NCBI GenBank assembly: GCA_001898255.1
Contig: MKTK01000024.1
Span: forward strand, 1-59,760
DNA length: 59,760 nucleotides
Origin: Chryseobacterium sp. 39-10
GTDB taxonomy: Bacteria > Bacteroidota > Bacteroidia > Flavobacteriales > Weeksellaceae
Direction of reading: 5' to 3'
The notes under the pieces are model-generated. The model ran no database searches, was not told the origin of the DNA, and worked only from the letters and a program-made list of their open reading frames with translations. Of this stretch, positions 27,167 through 35,856 are shown piece after piece; the first letter of the stretch is position 1, and every line of letters starts with the position of its first letter. The position numbers were made by a program, and so were the translations under genes.

Positions 27167-28210
27167 TTATTTAATGTTCTTTGAGTTGAGCCAGTCTTGG
27201 TATGCTTTTGCATTGATGGCGTGTTCTGCCGCACTTGCCGTAAATTTATGGAAACCGAAACGGGACGGATCGGCGCACATATAAATGTAGTCATTATGCT
27301 CCGCATTCAGCACGGCATCCACGGCGTTTTTATCGACCACACAAATCGGTCCCGGCGGAATTCCTGCGTTGGCGTAGGTGTTGTACGGTGAGCTCTCGCG
27401 CAGGTGCTTGTACAACACGCGGCGAATAGGCGCATCTTTAAAATCATTGGCTTTTGCCACGGCATAAATAACAGTGGGGTCGCTCTGCAGCTTCATTCCT
27501 TTTTTGAATCGATTGAGATACAAGCCGGCTACGGTTTTCATTTCATCTGGTTTGCCGCCTGTTTCTTTATAAACCAGCGACGCGAGTGCATAAATCTGAT
27601 TTCTGCTTAATCCCGACTGCTGCTCTTTTTGATTTCTTTCAGCTGTCCAAAACTGGTTATATTCATTTTCAAACTTTTTGAAAAACTCTTTGGGTGTCAC
27701 CGTCCAAAAGAAATTATAACTATCAATGAAAAAGTATTTTTTCAGGTCTTCTGCATTCTCATATCCTTTATCAGTAGCTATTTTATTAAAGTCGGTGGCA
27801 AAACGCAGCGAATCGAGTTCTGTTTTCTTCGACACTTTTCCCAGCATTTGATAAACCGTGTAGAAATCGCCGATCCGGAAGGTGTTCTCGGTTTGGTTTC
27901 CGGCTTTAATCATGTTCACGAGATCGGTATTGCCGGTTCCGCTTTTGATGTGGTACCGACCGGCATTAAAGAACCGGTCAAGACTTTTGCTTCTCGCTAC
28001 TTCGCTAAACTGCTCCTTGTTTTTGATGTAGGGCGCAATGGAATCGAGAATCGAGTTGAAATTGGCGGTGTGCGGAATAAGAATATACCCTTCTTTTGCC
28101 ACATTGTTGCCGAAATACTTTTGATAATAACGGTACGCAAAAAAACCGCCGGTAAGCAGAAGAAGTGCCGCGATAATCGACGTTACTAAACATCCTTTTT
28201 TCATAATCAT
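27167..28210 (-). CDS. mltG: endolytic murein transglycosylase MltG
   Basis: YceG-like protein, 347 aa. Cuts nascent peptidoglycan strands at the inner membrane and so sets glycan length. One N-terminal membrane anchor (CLVTSIIAALLLLTGGFFAYRYY). The catalytic region has ALASLVYKETGG with the active Glu and LYLNRFKKGMKLQSDPTVIYA; AGIPPGPICVV is also conserved. Either Met1 or Met3 could start. Downstream of dapF by 53 bases on the same strand, so likely one transcript for cell-wall functions. Confidence 0.94.
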   Translation of the reverse strand: MIMKKGCLVTSIIAALLLLTGGFFAYRYYQKYFGNNVAKEGYILIPHTANFNSILDSIAPYIKNKEQFSEVARSKSLDRFFNAGRYHIKSGTGNTDLVNMIKAGNQTENTFRIGDFYTVYQMLGKVSKKTELDSLRFATDFNKIATDKGYENAEDLKKYFFIDSYNFFWTVTPKEFFKKFENEYNQFWTAERNQKEQQSGLSRNQIYALASLVYKETGGKPDEMKTVAGLYLNRFKKGMKLQSDPTVIYAVAKANDFKDAPIRRVLYKHLRESSPYNTYANAGIPPGPICVVDKNAVDAVLNAEHNDYIYMCADPSRFGFHKFTASAAEHAINAKAYQDWLNSKNIK

Positions 28211-28263
28211 AAATAGATTGAGAAGTTTTTTTTAATGTAAAACTGTGCGTTGAGCTTATTGGT

Positions 28264-29049
28264 TTACAAATCAATTTTTCCTTTGAAAACCTGCTTTGCA
28301 GGACCCTCCAGCCAAATGTTGCGATAACCTTTACCGTCTTTTTCGGCATACACTTTCAGCTTTCCGCCTAAAACTTTTACGTTAATGGACTCTTGTTTTT
28401 TATTGGCCATTGCAACCAACGCGGCAGCTGTTGCCCCTGTTCCGCAACTGTACGTTTCGTCTTCTACACCTCGTTCGTAAGTTCTTACAAATATTTCGTC
28501 ATCAGCCATAAACTCCACAAAATTAACATTGATACCTTCCTTTTGGTAAGTCGGCGAATTTCTTATGTTGTTACCATTTTCGAAAACGCGGAAATTTTCC
28601 ACATCCTCAACAAATTGTACAAAATGAGGCGAACCAGTGTTGAGTTCAAAGTTGCCGTTTTTTTCTTCTACTGCGGTAACATCAATCATTTTCAGTTTTA
28701 CGATAGCGCCGTCAATTTCTGCTTCATGCACACCGTCAATCGCATTAAATGTGCATTTTTTTTCAAAAATATCAAGAAAATAGGCAAAGGCAACGAGGCA
28801 TCTTCCTCCATTTCCACACATGGTGCTCTCATTTCCGTCGGAGTTGTAATACACCATTTTGAAATCGTACTTAGCGGTATCTTTGTCGTTTTCCAGCAGA
28901 ATTAATCCATCGCCACCAATACCGAAGCGGCGGTCACAAAGTTTTTCGATGAGTACTTTGTTCTTAGGAAACTGGAGATCGCGGTTGTCCACCATCACAA
29001 AATCGTTTCCTGTTCCCTGATATTTGTAAAATGTGAGTTGGTTTTCCAT
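28264..29049 (-). CDS. dapF: diaminopimelate epimerase
   Basis: Converts LL- to meso-diaminopimelate for lysine and peptidoglycan, cytoplasmic and PLP-independent. Both catalytic Cys are present: Cys78 in MCGNGGRC and Cys202 in SCGTGATA. 261 aa, normal length. A promoter box TATCTTTG lies 36 bases upstream. It leads the dapF-mltG pair. Confidence 0.97.
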   Translation of the reverse strand: MENQLTFYKYQGTGNDFVMVDNRDLQFPKNKVLIEKLCDRRFGIGGDGLILLENDKDTAKYDFKMVYYNSDGNESTMCGNGGRCLVAFAYFLDIFEKKCTFNAIDGVHEAEIDGAIVKLKMIDVTAVEEKNGNFELNTGSPHFVQFVEDVENFRVFENGNNIRNSPTYQKEGINVNFVEFMADDEIFVRTYERGVEDETYSCGTGATAAALVAMANKKQESINVKVLGGKLKVYAEKDGKGYRNIWLEGPAKQVFKGKIDL

Positions 29050-29084
29050 AACATGATTGAATTGATCCTTGATCTGCGGGCGGC

Positions 29085-29092
29085 CAAAGATA
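29085..29092 (-). promoter_or_regulatory. -7 box of dapF-mltG
   Basis: TATCTTTG on - matches TAnnTTTG, 36 bases before the dapF ATG. Confidence 0.5.
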
Positions 29093-29242
29093 CAAAAAAG
29101 CTGGCTTTGGTTCTTTTTGTGCTGAAGAAGATGGTTGGTTGTGGAGCAATAATCGTGCTCTGTTTCAGTACTAATTTGCTATTTCGGAAATAGCGTTCTT
29201 TTTTGATGGTGAATAGGAGTGCTTTAAATATTTAAATTAAAA

Positions 29243-29920
29243 TCAGCTAATTGATGCCTTTTTTGCTGGTAAAAATCGTTTCCACTCTTGATAACCCAGC
29301 ACTGCCATTGCCGTAAACACAAGATATTGAATTGAGGTGATGCCCAATCCTTTGTAAATCATCATAGGGACGCAGATGAGGTCGCCGATAATCCAGAAGA
29401 TCCAGTTCTCTACTCTTCGTTTTGCCATCAACCACATCCCAACAAGAAAAATCGACGTAGTGAAAACATCCAACCAGTTTGCCCAGTCCAGATGATCGAG
29501 CCCGAGTTGGGTATTGCTCATGGAAAAATGGTTATCGATGAATGGTTTATAGTAATAAACAAGGGTGACCAAAAGTAAACTCAGCACCAGTAAAACTCCC
29601 GCATATACCCACTCTTTTCTTTTGGCCCACGATACTTCCACATGGATGTGATCTTTCGAACTTTTCGCCCACAAAATCCATCCGTAAATACTCATAATAG
29701 TGTAGTAGAAATTAATCATCATATCGCCCAAAAGCCCGAAATTAAAAAGGATATAAACATACAACACCGTTGACACAATGCCGGTGGGGTACACCCAAAT
29801 ATTCTTTTTAATGGAAAAGTAAACGCTTAAAATGCCAAATAGGGTGGCTACGGCTTCCAGAAATATCTGTACGCTGCTATAACTTTCATAGGGTTTTAGG
29901 AACAGGTCATGGAAATTCAT
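29243..29920 (-). CDS. pnuC: nicotinamide riboside transporter PnuC
   Basis: Inner-membrane facilitator, about 225 aa with roughly seven membrane segments. Family marks: IKKNIWVYPTGIVSTVLYVYILF, GDMMINFYYTIMSIYGW and WIFWIIGDLICVPMMIYKGL. The start is set at the ATG at 29920 (MNFHDLF); the frame extends upstream to 29944 but would run into the promoter box at 29942. No nadR or thiamine gene is next to it and no TPP riboswitch is seen, so vitamin B3-type substrate rather than thiamine is the default call. Confidence 0.9.
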   Translation of the reverse strand: MNFHDLFLKPYESYSSVQIFLEAVATLFGILSVYFSIKKNIWVYPTGIVSTVLYVYILFNFGLLGDMMINFYYTIMSIYGWILWAKSSKDHIHVEVSWAKRKEWVYAGVLLVLSLLLVTLVYYYKPFIDNHFSMSNTQLGLDHLDWANWLDVFTTSIFLVGMWLMAKRRVENWIFWIIGDLICVPMMIYKGLGITSIQYLVFTAMAVLGYQEWKRFLPAKKASIS

Positions 29921-29941
29921 GGCATAAAGATAAAGATTTTG

Positions 29942-29949
29942 CAAAGTTA
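29942..29949 (-). promoter_or_regulatory. -7 box of pnuC
   Basis: TAACTTTG on -, 22 bases before the chosen ATG. It supports that start over the longer frame. Confidence 0.5.
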
Positions 29950-30141
29950 ATGCTCAAGAACGGAAGAGCTATTATTCCAGAAAAAAAATGGGCTGCAGGT
30001 TCTCCGTTTAAAAAATCATACTCATACAAAGTAGTATTTTTAGACGGTAAAGAACTGCAGCCCGACGTAAAATCGAATGTGCTTTCCGGAGCAGCGATGC
30101 CCATAAAAATCGTAGCTACCTTTCCATATCCACTGAAGTAA
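29950..30141 (+). CDS. small ORF of 63 aa, uncertain
   Basis: Opposite and divergent to pnuC. The translation MLKNGRAIIPEKKWAAGSPF... ends AMPIKIVATFPYPLK, with codon choice that looks natural (AAA, GAA, GTA, TTT rich). The frame is open upstream of the ATG into pnuC antisense, so a start cannot be fixed and no promoter box is seen. It could be a real small protein or the tail of a lost gene. I do not recognise it. Confidence 0.3.
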   Translation: MLKNGRAIIPEKKWAAGSPFKKSYSYKVVFLDGKELQPDVKSNVLSGAAMPIKIVATFPYPLK

Positions 30142-30190
30142 TTAAAATTTATTTTTTGTGATTTTATTGCTGGGGGTATGAAAAGCTTTC

Positions 30191-31099
30191 CTAAACGTTT
30201 ACCCTCATAAAATCAAGAATTATTTCTTTTTCCAGTTTAGGATTGGCTCCGGAATGGCTTGCAACCAAAGCACCTACTGCACTGGCCAAATCTAATGCCT
30301 CGTGCGGATCCTTATTCGACAGCAACTTGCTGATGAGACTTGCGAGAAAAGAATCGCCGGCACCCACAGTATCGGCCACGGTAACAGCGTAACCTCTGTG
30401 TCTGTAAATAGTGCCGTTCCACAGCAATAGGGAACCATGTTTTCCCAATGTTACACAAACCGACGGCGTATTGGTCTTTTCTGAGATAAAAAACATGTTT
30501 TCTTCGAGGTCGTCCGATTGTCCACCAAGTTCAGCTGAGACTTCCAGAATTTCTTCATCATTAAATTTAATGAAATCTGCTTTACTCATCAGTTTTTTTA
30601 GCAGTTCGATGTTGTAGAAGGGTTTGCGCAGATTGACATCAAACACCTTGAACATTTCAGGATTGGCATTCAACAAGCTGAAAAGTGTTTGCTGAGATAC
30701 CTCGTTTCTGCAGGCCAAACTGCCATAGAAAAACACATTGGCATTTTTTACGATATTCCGTGTATTTTCATTGGCTTCTATAAAATCCCACGCCGCAGGA
30801 TATTTAATTTCATAAGTTGCCGATCCACGATCGTTCAGCGTTACCTGAACAACACCGGTATCGTACTCCGATGTGCAAATTATTCCACGTGTATCCAGGT
30901 GGTGTTGTGCAACAAAGTCGCATATCACTCTGCCATCCTCATCATTGCCTACTGCACTGATCATCGATACAGGGAATCCAAAGGAAGCTATTCTGAGTGC
31001 AAGATTGAGCGGTGCACCTCCTATTTTTTTTTCGTTTCCAAAAACATCGAAGAGCACTTCTCCAAAACTTACTGCATTAATCTTATTATTGAGAAACAT
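30191..31099 (-). CDS. PfkB-family fructokinase of the fructan locus
   Basis: Sugar kinase, 302 aa. N-terminal KIGGAPLNLALRIASFG (25-41) is the substrate-binding region. The C-terminal DTVGAGDSFLASL has the anion hole and catalytic Asp249. Fructose is the likely substrate, giving fructose 6-phosphate, because it is the last gene of an operon with two GH32 enzymes, SusCD and a sugar porter. Only 3 bases separate it from the GH32 gene upstream. Specificity is inferred from context. Confidence 0.92.
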   Translation of the reverse strand: MFLNNKINAVSFGEVLFDVFGNEKKIGGAPLNLALRIASFGFPVSMISAVGNDEDGRVICDFVAQHHLDTRGIICTSEYDTGVVQVTLNDRGSATYEIKYPAAWDFIEANENTRNIVKNANVFFYGSLACRNEVSQQTLFSLLNANPEMFKVFDVNLRKPFYNIELLKKLMSKADFIKFNDEEILEVSAELGGQSDDLEENMFFISEKTNTPSVCVTLGKHGSLLLWNGTIYRHRGYAVTVADTVGAGDSFLASLISKLLSNKDPHEALDLASAVGALVASHSGANPKLEKEIILDFMRVNV

Positions 31100-31102
31100 A
31101 AA

Positions 31103-32641
31103 CTAAGGGTTTTTGATATTAATATTGCTAAAAGAACTTTCTGTAGTACTAAAGATACTCCATTTTTTATTAACCACATCATACACGCGATTGCTGAAGG
31201 CAACACGGTCATTAACATAAACTACACATACATCATTGCTAATGTAGGCGGTGATTCTGTAGCTGTTTCCCGAAATTCCAGAAAGCGAAAAAGCATTGGC
31301 TATTTCCTCTGTACCATTGGAAATGATGTAGCTAGCTATTCTGTTTGTTCCCGGTTCTATCGCAATTTTGTAGCCATTGCTTCCATCGTTGGCCTGCGCC
31401 AGAATTAGACCCGCATTGCCGGAGGAGGAAGTATTAAGGGTAAAACTGATCTGATTAGCTTTTTGCAGCTTAGCAAACATGACACGGGAATTAGCACTTA
31501 AGCTAAAGTTAGTTCCGTTTTGGGAAACGCTTCCTGTGGTATGATCAACGGTAACAGGCGCAGTTTGACCAAATACAGTCTGCAGAGCCGGAATAGCTTT
31601 GGTGCCAAGTGTTCCATCTGCGTTCTGTACCAACTGGTGGGCAACGAGATTTCCGGCCCATTCTTTTCCACCGGTGTTGCTTTCGGGTACTTTTCTTGCA
31701 GTCCAGCCCACAAGATAACGATCAGTATTATCGGACACTGTTTTGGCAGCATAGAAGTAAGAGCCATCCAGTCGGTCATTGGCAGGTGTCGTCCATGGTC
31801 CGTTGGGAGAAGTGGCCATTCGGTAGTGCGTACCGCTGTTGCTGCTCCAGTTTTCGGAGAAAACCAAATACCAGTAATTGCCCATTTTGAAGAGATCGGG
31901 GCATTCCAGCATGATATAGTTTTCTGCTGCGGTAGTGGTGTAAATTGGGTTTTCTACAACCCAATTGCCCGTTGAGGGATTCGTGGACGTAAATTTAAGG
32001 ATCACGGCTTTTTTATCTGAAGTTTGTGCTGAAACCAGCATCCAGTATTTCCCGTCTTCGCTATTATAAAGAACATGCGGGTCACGGAATTCGAAATCGA
32101 AGTAGCCGGCTGGTGCCGTTATTTTGAAATCCTTTACCTTGGTCCAGTTTTTCATATCGGTACTGGTGGCTAAAAGCACACTTTCTCTTGGGTTGCCGGC
32201 AAGGAACGCTGGATTCCCGTTGTGTCCTGTATAGTAGTAGTAATAGGTAGTTCCTACTTTGATCATGCTTCCCGTTCCTACTCCAAAATCTGGTTCAGCT
32301 GGCTTTCCGTAAGGGATTAGCTGACCTTGATAAGAAAAGTCTTTAAAGTTAGTGGTTTCGAAGCTGTGGATATCATGAAATCCTTCTCCGGCCGGTTTTG
32401 TTTTGGCATCGTGCAGAAAGAAAAGGTGGAATTTTCCGTTTTCATAGTACGGCATTACATCGCCCACGTAACCCGCGGTATATCGTGGATTGCTATCTCC
32501 CATCCACTGATTGGGTGGTTGTGGAAAGATATTGGTTTGTTTAAAGATGTCATCCGGATTAACCTCCAGCGAGTCATTGTGCTGACAGGAAAATGTAGTC
32601 AGGGCAAGGATGGCTGTTAAATATATTTTTCTGATGGTCAT
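31103..32641 (-). CDS. divergent GH32 lipoprotein (fructanase-like)
   Basis: 512 aa, lipoprotein signal ending LTTFSCQH, so probably surface or periplasmic. Five-bladed propeller plus C-terminal beta-sandwich. The family WMNDPNG motif is replaced by YVGDVMPYYENGKFHLFF, with Asp61 as the likely nucleophile. FEFRDPHV (RDP at 186-188) and MLECPDLF with Glu246 as acid/base are conserved, so the triad is kept. Probably acts on fructan, but its linkage and endo/exo mode cannot be told. Follows the DUF4960 lipoprotein gene by 11 bases. Confidence 0.88.
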   Translation of the reverse strand: MTIRKIYLTAILALTTFSCQHNDSLEVNPDDIFKQTNIFPQPPNQWMGDSNPRYTAGYVGDVMPYYENGKFHLFFLHDAKTKPAGEGFHDIHSFETTNFKDFSYQGQLIPYGKPAEPDFGVGTGSMIKVGTTYYYYYTGHNGNPAFLAGNPRESVLLATSTDMKNWTKVKDFKITAPAGYFDFEFRDPHVLYNSEDGKYWMLVSAQTSDKKAVILKFTSTNPSTGNWVVENPIYTTTAAENYIMLECPDLFKMGNYWYLVFSENWSSNSGTHYRMATSPNGPWTTPANDRLDGSYFYAAKTVSDNTDRYLVGWTARKVPESNTGGKEWAGNLVAHQLVQNADGTLGTKAIPALQTVFGQTAPVTVDHTTGSVSQNGTNFSLSANSRVMFAKLQKANQISFTLNTSSSGNAGLILAQANDGSNGYKIAIEPGTNRIASYIISNGTEEIANAFSLSGISGNSYRITAYISNDVCVVYVNDRVAFSNRVYDVVNKKWSIFSTTESSFSNINIKNP

Positions 32642-32652
32642 GGGTTAAGATA

Positions 32653-34047
32653 TTAATTCGTTACAAGATAATTGAGACTGTTTTCTGTCAGTTTTTTGAT
32701 GTTGTCCAGAAAACCGTTGGGCTGACTTGGGTTGCCGTTCACCGTTTCATTGTACCAATCGTAGGCGCCCATCGATATGGTCATGCATTTTTTATTGGCG
32801 CTACCTCCCGGAAACTCTGCAATAGCTACGCGGCCATCCAGATTATTATCCCAAGCTTCGCTGGCAAGGTTATTTCCACCGGTTTGGTTCCTCCATCCTG
32901 CTCCATTTACGTAGCCGCCCCACTCTGGTAAAAACCACCAAGCGGTATGGTTTAATCTGAATGTGCCTTTCTGTAGAAGATTAGCTTTTCCTGATTCGTA
33001 AGTCTGAAGTCCGTCAAAAACATCATGGGTTTCATGACCTTTGAAAGAAATACCCCAATCGTTGTTGGCATCTACAAATCCGTTGGGCAGAAAATCGCCG
33101 AAAACATTGTTTGGCCCTTTCCCGGCAGGTACTATTCCTAGCGCGTCCACATATTGCGCTGCAAAGCCGGTCAGTAAAATATTTCCTCCAGCATTAAGAT
33201 AAGTTTTAATTTTTGAAGTTACATTCGCATTCATCGCATCACCAGGTAAAGCGGTAGCCGAATCAAAATGCCACCAGAGCACATCAATACCGGAAATATT
33301 TGCTGCGCCGCTTCCCAAATCATTGATCGAAATATAAACAGCTCCTGAGTATTTCCCGAATAGCCAATCGGATGCTGCAATTTCATCCGGATTTGTCAAT
33401 CCTGTTCTGGTTGCCGCTGTTCCCAAGAAAGCCACGGATGGTCCGGAAACTGGTGTTGTCACTTTAGCTATATAAACCTCAGTAATATTTTGGTTAGAAA
33501 CTGTGAAAGAGACGGGGCTTTTAAAATTAATAGTTGCTCCGGAAGCCGGATTGATGGCCACTCCATTTCCCAATTCAATTACGGGTTGCAAAGCAGAAAG
33601 GTCTGTTTCTTCCGGCATTGTTAATAATATGCTTTTGCTGGAATGATTGATGGTTGCGGAAAGACCATTGATTTTAAAACTTAGAATAGGGACTTGGGGT
33701 TTTACCGTTACCTGATAATCTTTGTAGATGTTTCCGTTTTTTAACCGGTAATTTACAGGTTGTGAGAAATCTACAACCGCTCCCGAAGCAGGGGTAATAT
33801 TAGCACCTTGCGGAATTTCTATCGTGGGCGACAAAGCACTTACGTTGGTTCCGTAGGGAAGGGTTACCGTGATTTTATCATTCTGATTATCGATTTCTCC
33901 CGAAACGCCGCTCACCTTAAAGGAAGTCACATTCACCGGAACATTGGTGGTCAGTCCTTCATCTACCTGATTGTTGCACGACCCAAGCAGCAGTACCGAA
34001 AGAACGCACAGCATGAAGAAATGAATTTTTCTATATATTGTTTGCAT
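32653..34047 (-). CDS. DUF4960 lipoprotein, probable surface fructan-binding protein
   Basis: 464 aa. Lipobox VLLLGSCNNQ. Two tandem DUF5018-like beta repeats (about 39-115 and 116-195) share the pattern PVNVTSFKVSGV...ITPASGAVVDFSQPVNYRL and ILSFKINGL...INPASGATINFKSPVSFTV. The C-terminal DUF4960 domain (about 200-464) has SVAFLGTAA, GIDVLWWHFDSAT, KIKTYLNAGGNILLTGFAAQY, VFGDFLP and SMGAYDWYN. Its position directly after SusD is that of surface glycan-binding proteins (SusE/F-like). The same domain occurs in the T9SS protein at 48716. Confidence 0.85.
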   Translation of the reverse strand: MQTIYRKIHFFMLCVLSVLLLGSCNNQVDEGLTTNVPVNVTSFKVSGVSGEIDNQNDKITVTLPYGTNVSALSPTIEIPQGANITPASGAVVDFSQPVNYRLKNGNIYKDYQVTVKPQVPILSFKINGLSATINHSSKSILLTMPEETDLSALQPVIELGNGVAINPASGATINFKSPVSFTVSNQNITEVYIAKVTTPVSGPSVAFLGTAATRTGLTNPDEIAASDWLFGKYSGAVYISINDLGSGAANISGIDVLWWHFDSATALPGDAMNANVTSKIKTYLNAGGNILLTGFAAQYVDALGIVPAGKGPNNVFGDFLPNGFVDANNDWGISFKGHETHDVFDGLQTYESGKANLLQKGTFRLNHTAWWFLPEWGGYVNGAGWRNQTGGNNLASEAWDNNLDGRVAIAEFPGGSANKKCMTISMGAYDWYNETVNGNPSQPNGFLDNIKKLTENSLNYLVTN

Positions 34048-34058
34048 AATTTTTATTT

Positions 34059-35756
34059 TTAATAGCCATTATTTTGTTTGTATAAGCCCTGGCTGAAGTT
34101 GATTTGAGCCAAAGGTATAGGGCAATATTCTTCGATGCCGTGGTCAAATCCTGCCTGTGAGTAGTAGAATCTTTTTGTTTTTTCTACGGCATAGTAGGTA
34201 TTCATTGTTCCCGTTGCAACGCCCCATCTTACCAGGTCGAAGAAGCGGCTGCCTTCCATTGCAAATTCCATTCGGCGTTCCCACCTCAGCGCTTTTCTTG
34301 CGAATTCCTGATTCCATGTACAGTTAACGCCCGGTTGATACTTGCTGATGAGGTTATTGCTGGTATAGTTTCCGGTAAGCAATGTGCTGTTGGCGGCACG
34401 CTGCCTTACCTGGTTAATCAGTGGTAATGCTTCGTTTATTTGGTTCAGTTCTATCAGTGCTTCAGCTTTCATCAGTAAAACGTCAGCATAGCGGATGATG
34501 ATTCTGTTTTTAGAGTTGCCATAAAAAGGATCCACATTCACGGTACAGCCGCAACTAATGGGTACGTTTTCTTTCAGAGAAGCGTAATAGCCGTAGGTTG
34601 CCGGGCTTCTGTTCCAACTTTCCTGATAAATTTTGTTTTCATCATATTTCCACGGCAAGCCCGGTAATGCTACGGTGTGGTAAAGCCGAGGGTCCACTTT
34701 GTAATTGTCGCGGTGATTGTAGTTGAGATCAGAATCATTAAACGTATCAAACATGGGCAAACCTTGTGGGGTTGTTTTAAAAGCATTCACCAGGTTCTGG
34801 CTGGGTTTATGGAAATCGCAACATCCTAAACCTTGCGGTAGAGAGAGCACATCACCATAGTTCAGTCTGCCAAAGAGTGTTCTGTCATCTTTTGAGAATT
34901 GAATGGAGAAAACCGATTCCGGACCGTTTTCATGTGTTCCCGGTAAGAAATTGTACCCAAAATCTGTCGCTAAAGCATAGTTCCCAATAACCTGATTAGC
35001 AGCATCAATTGATTTTTGAAGAGTAATCGGGTTGATCTGAGTGACGGTATAATTATCATCCTGCTCATAGGCCTGATAAAGTCTTACCTTCGCAAGATAT
35101 GCATATGCCGCACTTTTCTTTGGTCTTCCTACTTCGGGTTGTGTGGCAGGTAAATCAGCGGCTGCCTCTTCAAAATTAGTTGCAATGGCATCCCACAATT
35201 GTTGGTCCGTCTTAGCACGGTTAGATATTTTAGAATAATCGTCAATCTGCGTGTTTTCGTCCACATAAGGTACATATTTGAACAGTGTTTTAAGGAGGAA
35301 AAAAAAATGGCCTCTCACAAATTTCATTTCTGCAATGCGTTTTTTCTTGTTGGGGTAAGTCGCTTCAGAAAGCTTATTAAGCGCAGCAATGGCTTTGTTG
35401 CATCTTCCTATACCTACGTAATTAAGATACCAGAGGCGGTCTAACTCGCCAAAATCGGAACGAATGTTGTTCGAGATTTCAAAGAAGTGAAATGCTTGGA
35501 TGTCGTTGGTTCCGCTTCCGCCTTTATAGGCATCGTCCGAACGTACATTTCCATAAGGCCAAAGACTAAAAGGGGTGTCGTAGTGGTCATTTCCCATCGA
35601 GGCATAAGCCGCGGTCACAAAACCATCCACAGTTTGCGGTGTCACCACATCCGTTTCCGAAAGCACACCACGAGGCTCATTATCTAGGAAATCGTTGCAA
35701 GATGTAGTTCCCATCAGTAATGCAATGCCTATTGAAAGTATTATATTCTTTTTCAT
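34059..35756 (-). CDS. SusD/RagB-family nutrient-binding lipoprotein
   Basis: 565 aa. Lipobox MGTTSCNDFLDNEPRG, then the tetratricopeptide-like SusD fold: FVRGHFFFLLKTLFKYVPYVDE, a central AYAYLAKVRLYQAYEQDDNY segment and C-terminal IIIRYADVLLMKAEALIELNQINEALPLINQVRQRA plus RWERRMEFAMEGSRFFDLVRWG. Lid over the SusC channel that captures oligosaccharides. Co-transcribed with susC 100 bases upstream. Confidence 0.95.
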   Translation of the reverse strand: MKKNIILSIGIALLMGTTSCNDFLDNEPRGVLSETDVVTPQTVDGFVTAAYASMGNDHYDTPFSLWPYGNVRSDDAYKGGSGTNDIQAFHFFEISNNIRSDFGELDRLWYLNYVGIGRCNKAIAALNKLSEATYPNKKKRIAEMKFVRGHFFFLLKTLFKYVPYVDENTQIDDYSKISNRAKTDQQLWDAIATNFEEAAADLPATQPEVGRPKKSAAYAYLAKVRLYQAYEQDDNYTVTQINPITLQKSIDAANQVIGNYALATDFGYNFLPGTHENGPESVFSIQFSKDDRTLFGRLNYGDVLSLPQGLGCCDFHKPSQNLVNAFKTTPQGLPMFDTFNDSDLNYNHRDNYKVDPRLYHTVALPGLPWKYDENKIYQESWNRSPATYGYYASLKENVPISCGCTVNVDPFYGNSKNRIIIRYADVLLMKAEALIELNQINEALPLINQVRQRAANSTLLTGNYTSNNLISKYQPGVNCTWNQEFARKALRWERRMEFAMEGSRFFDLVRWGVATGTMNTYYAVEKTKRFYYSQAGFDHGIEEYCPIPLAQINFSQGLYKQNNGY

Positions 35757-35856
35757 AGTAGATTTTATTTATTATAGATTCTTAATCAACCTCGTGTACT
35801 TCTATTTTATTTATTGGGTAGAGTAGCTTCGATTTCATAAGATCAGAGATGAAATT

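Noticed and set aside
29921..30190. TPP or NAD-type riboswitch before pnuC
   Set aside because: The leader predicted from the promoter box is only about 15 bases, too short for a riboswitch, and no motif was seen.
30689..31408. 239-codon open frame on + across fructokinase and GH32 genes
   Set aside because: Spans two real genes on the other strand, with Cys/Ile-rich shadow composition.
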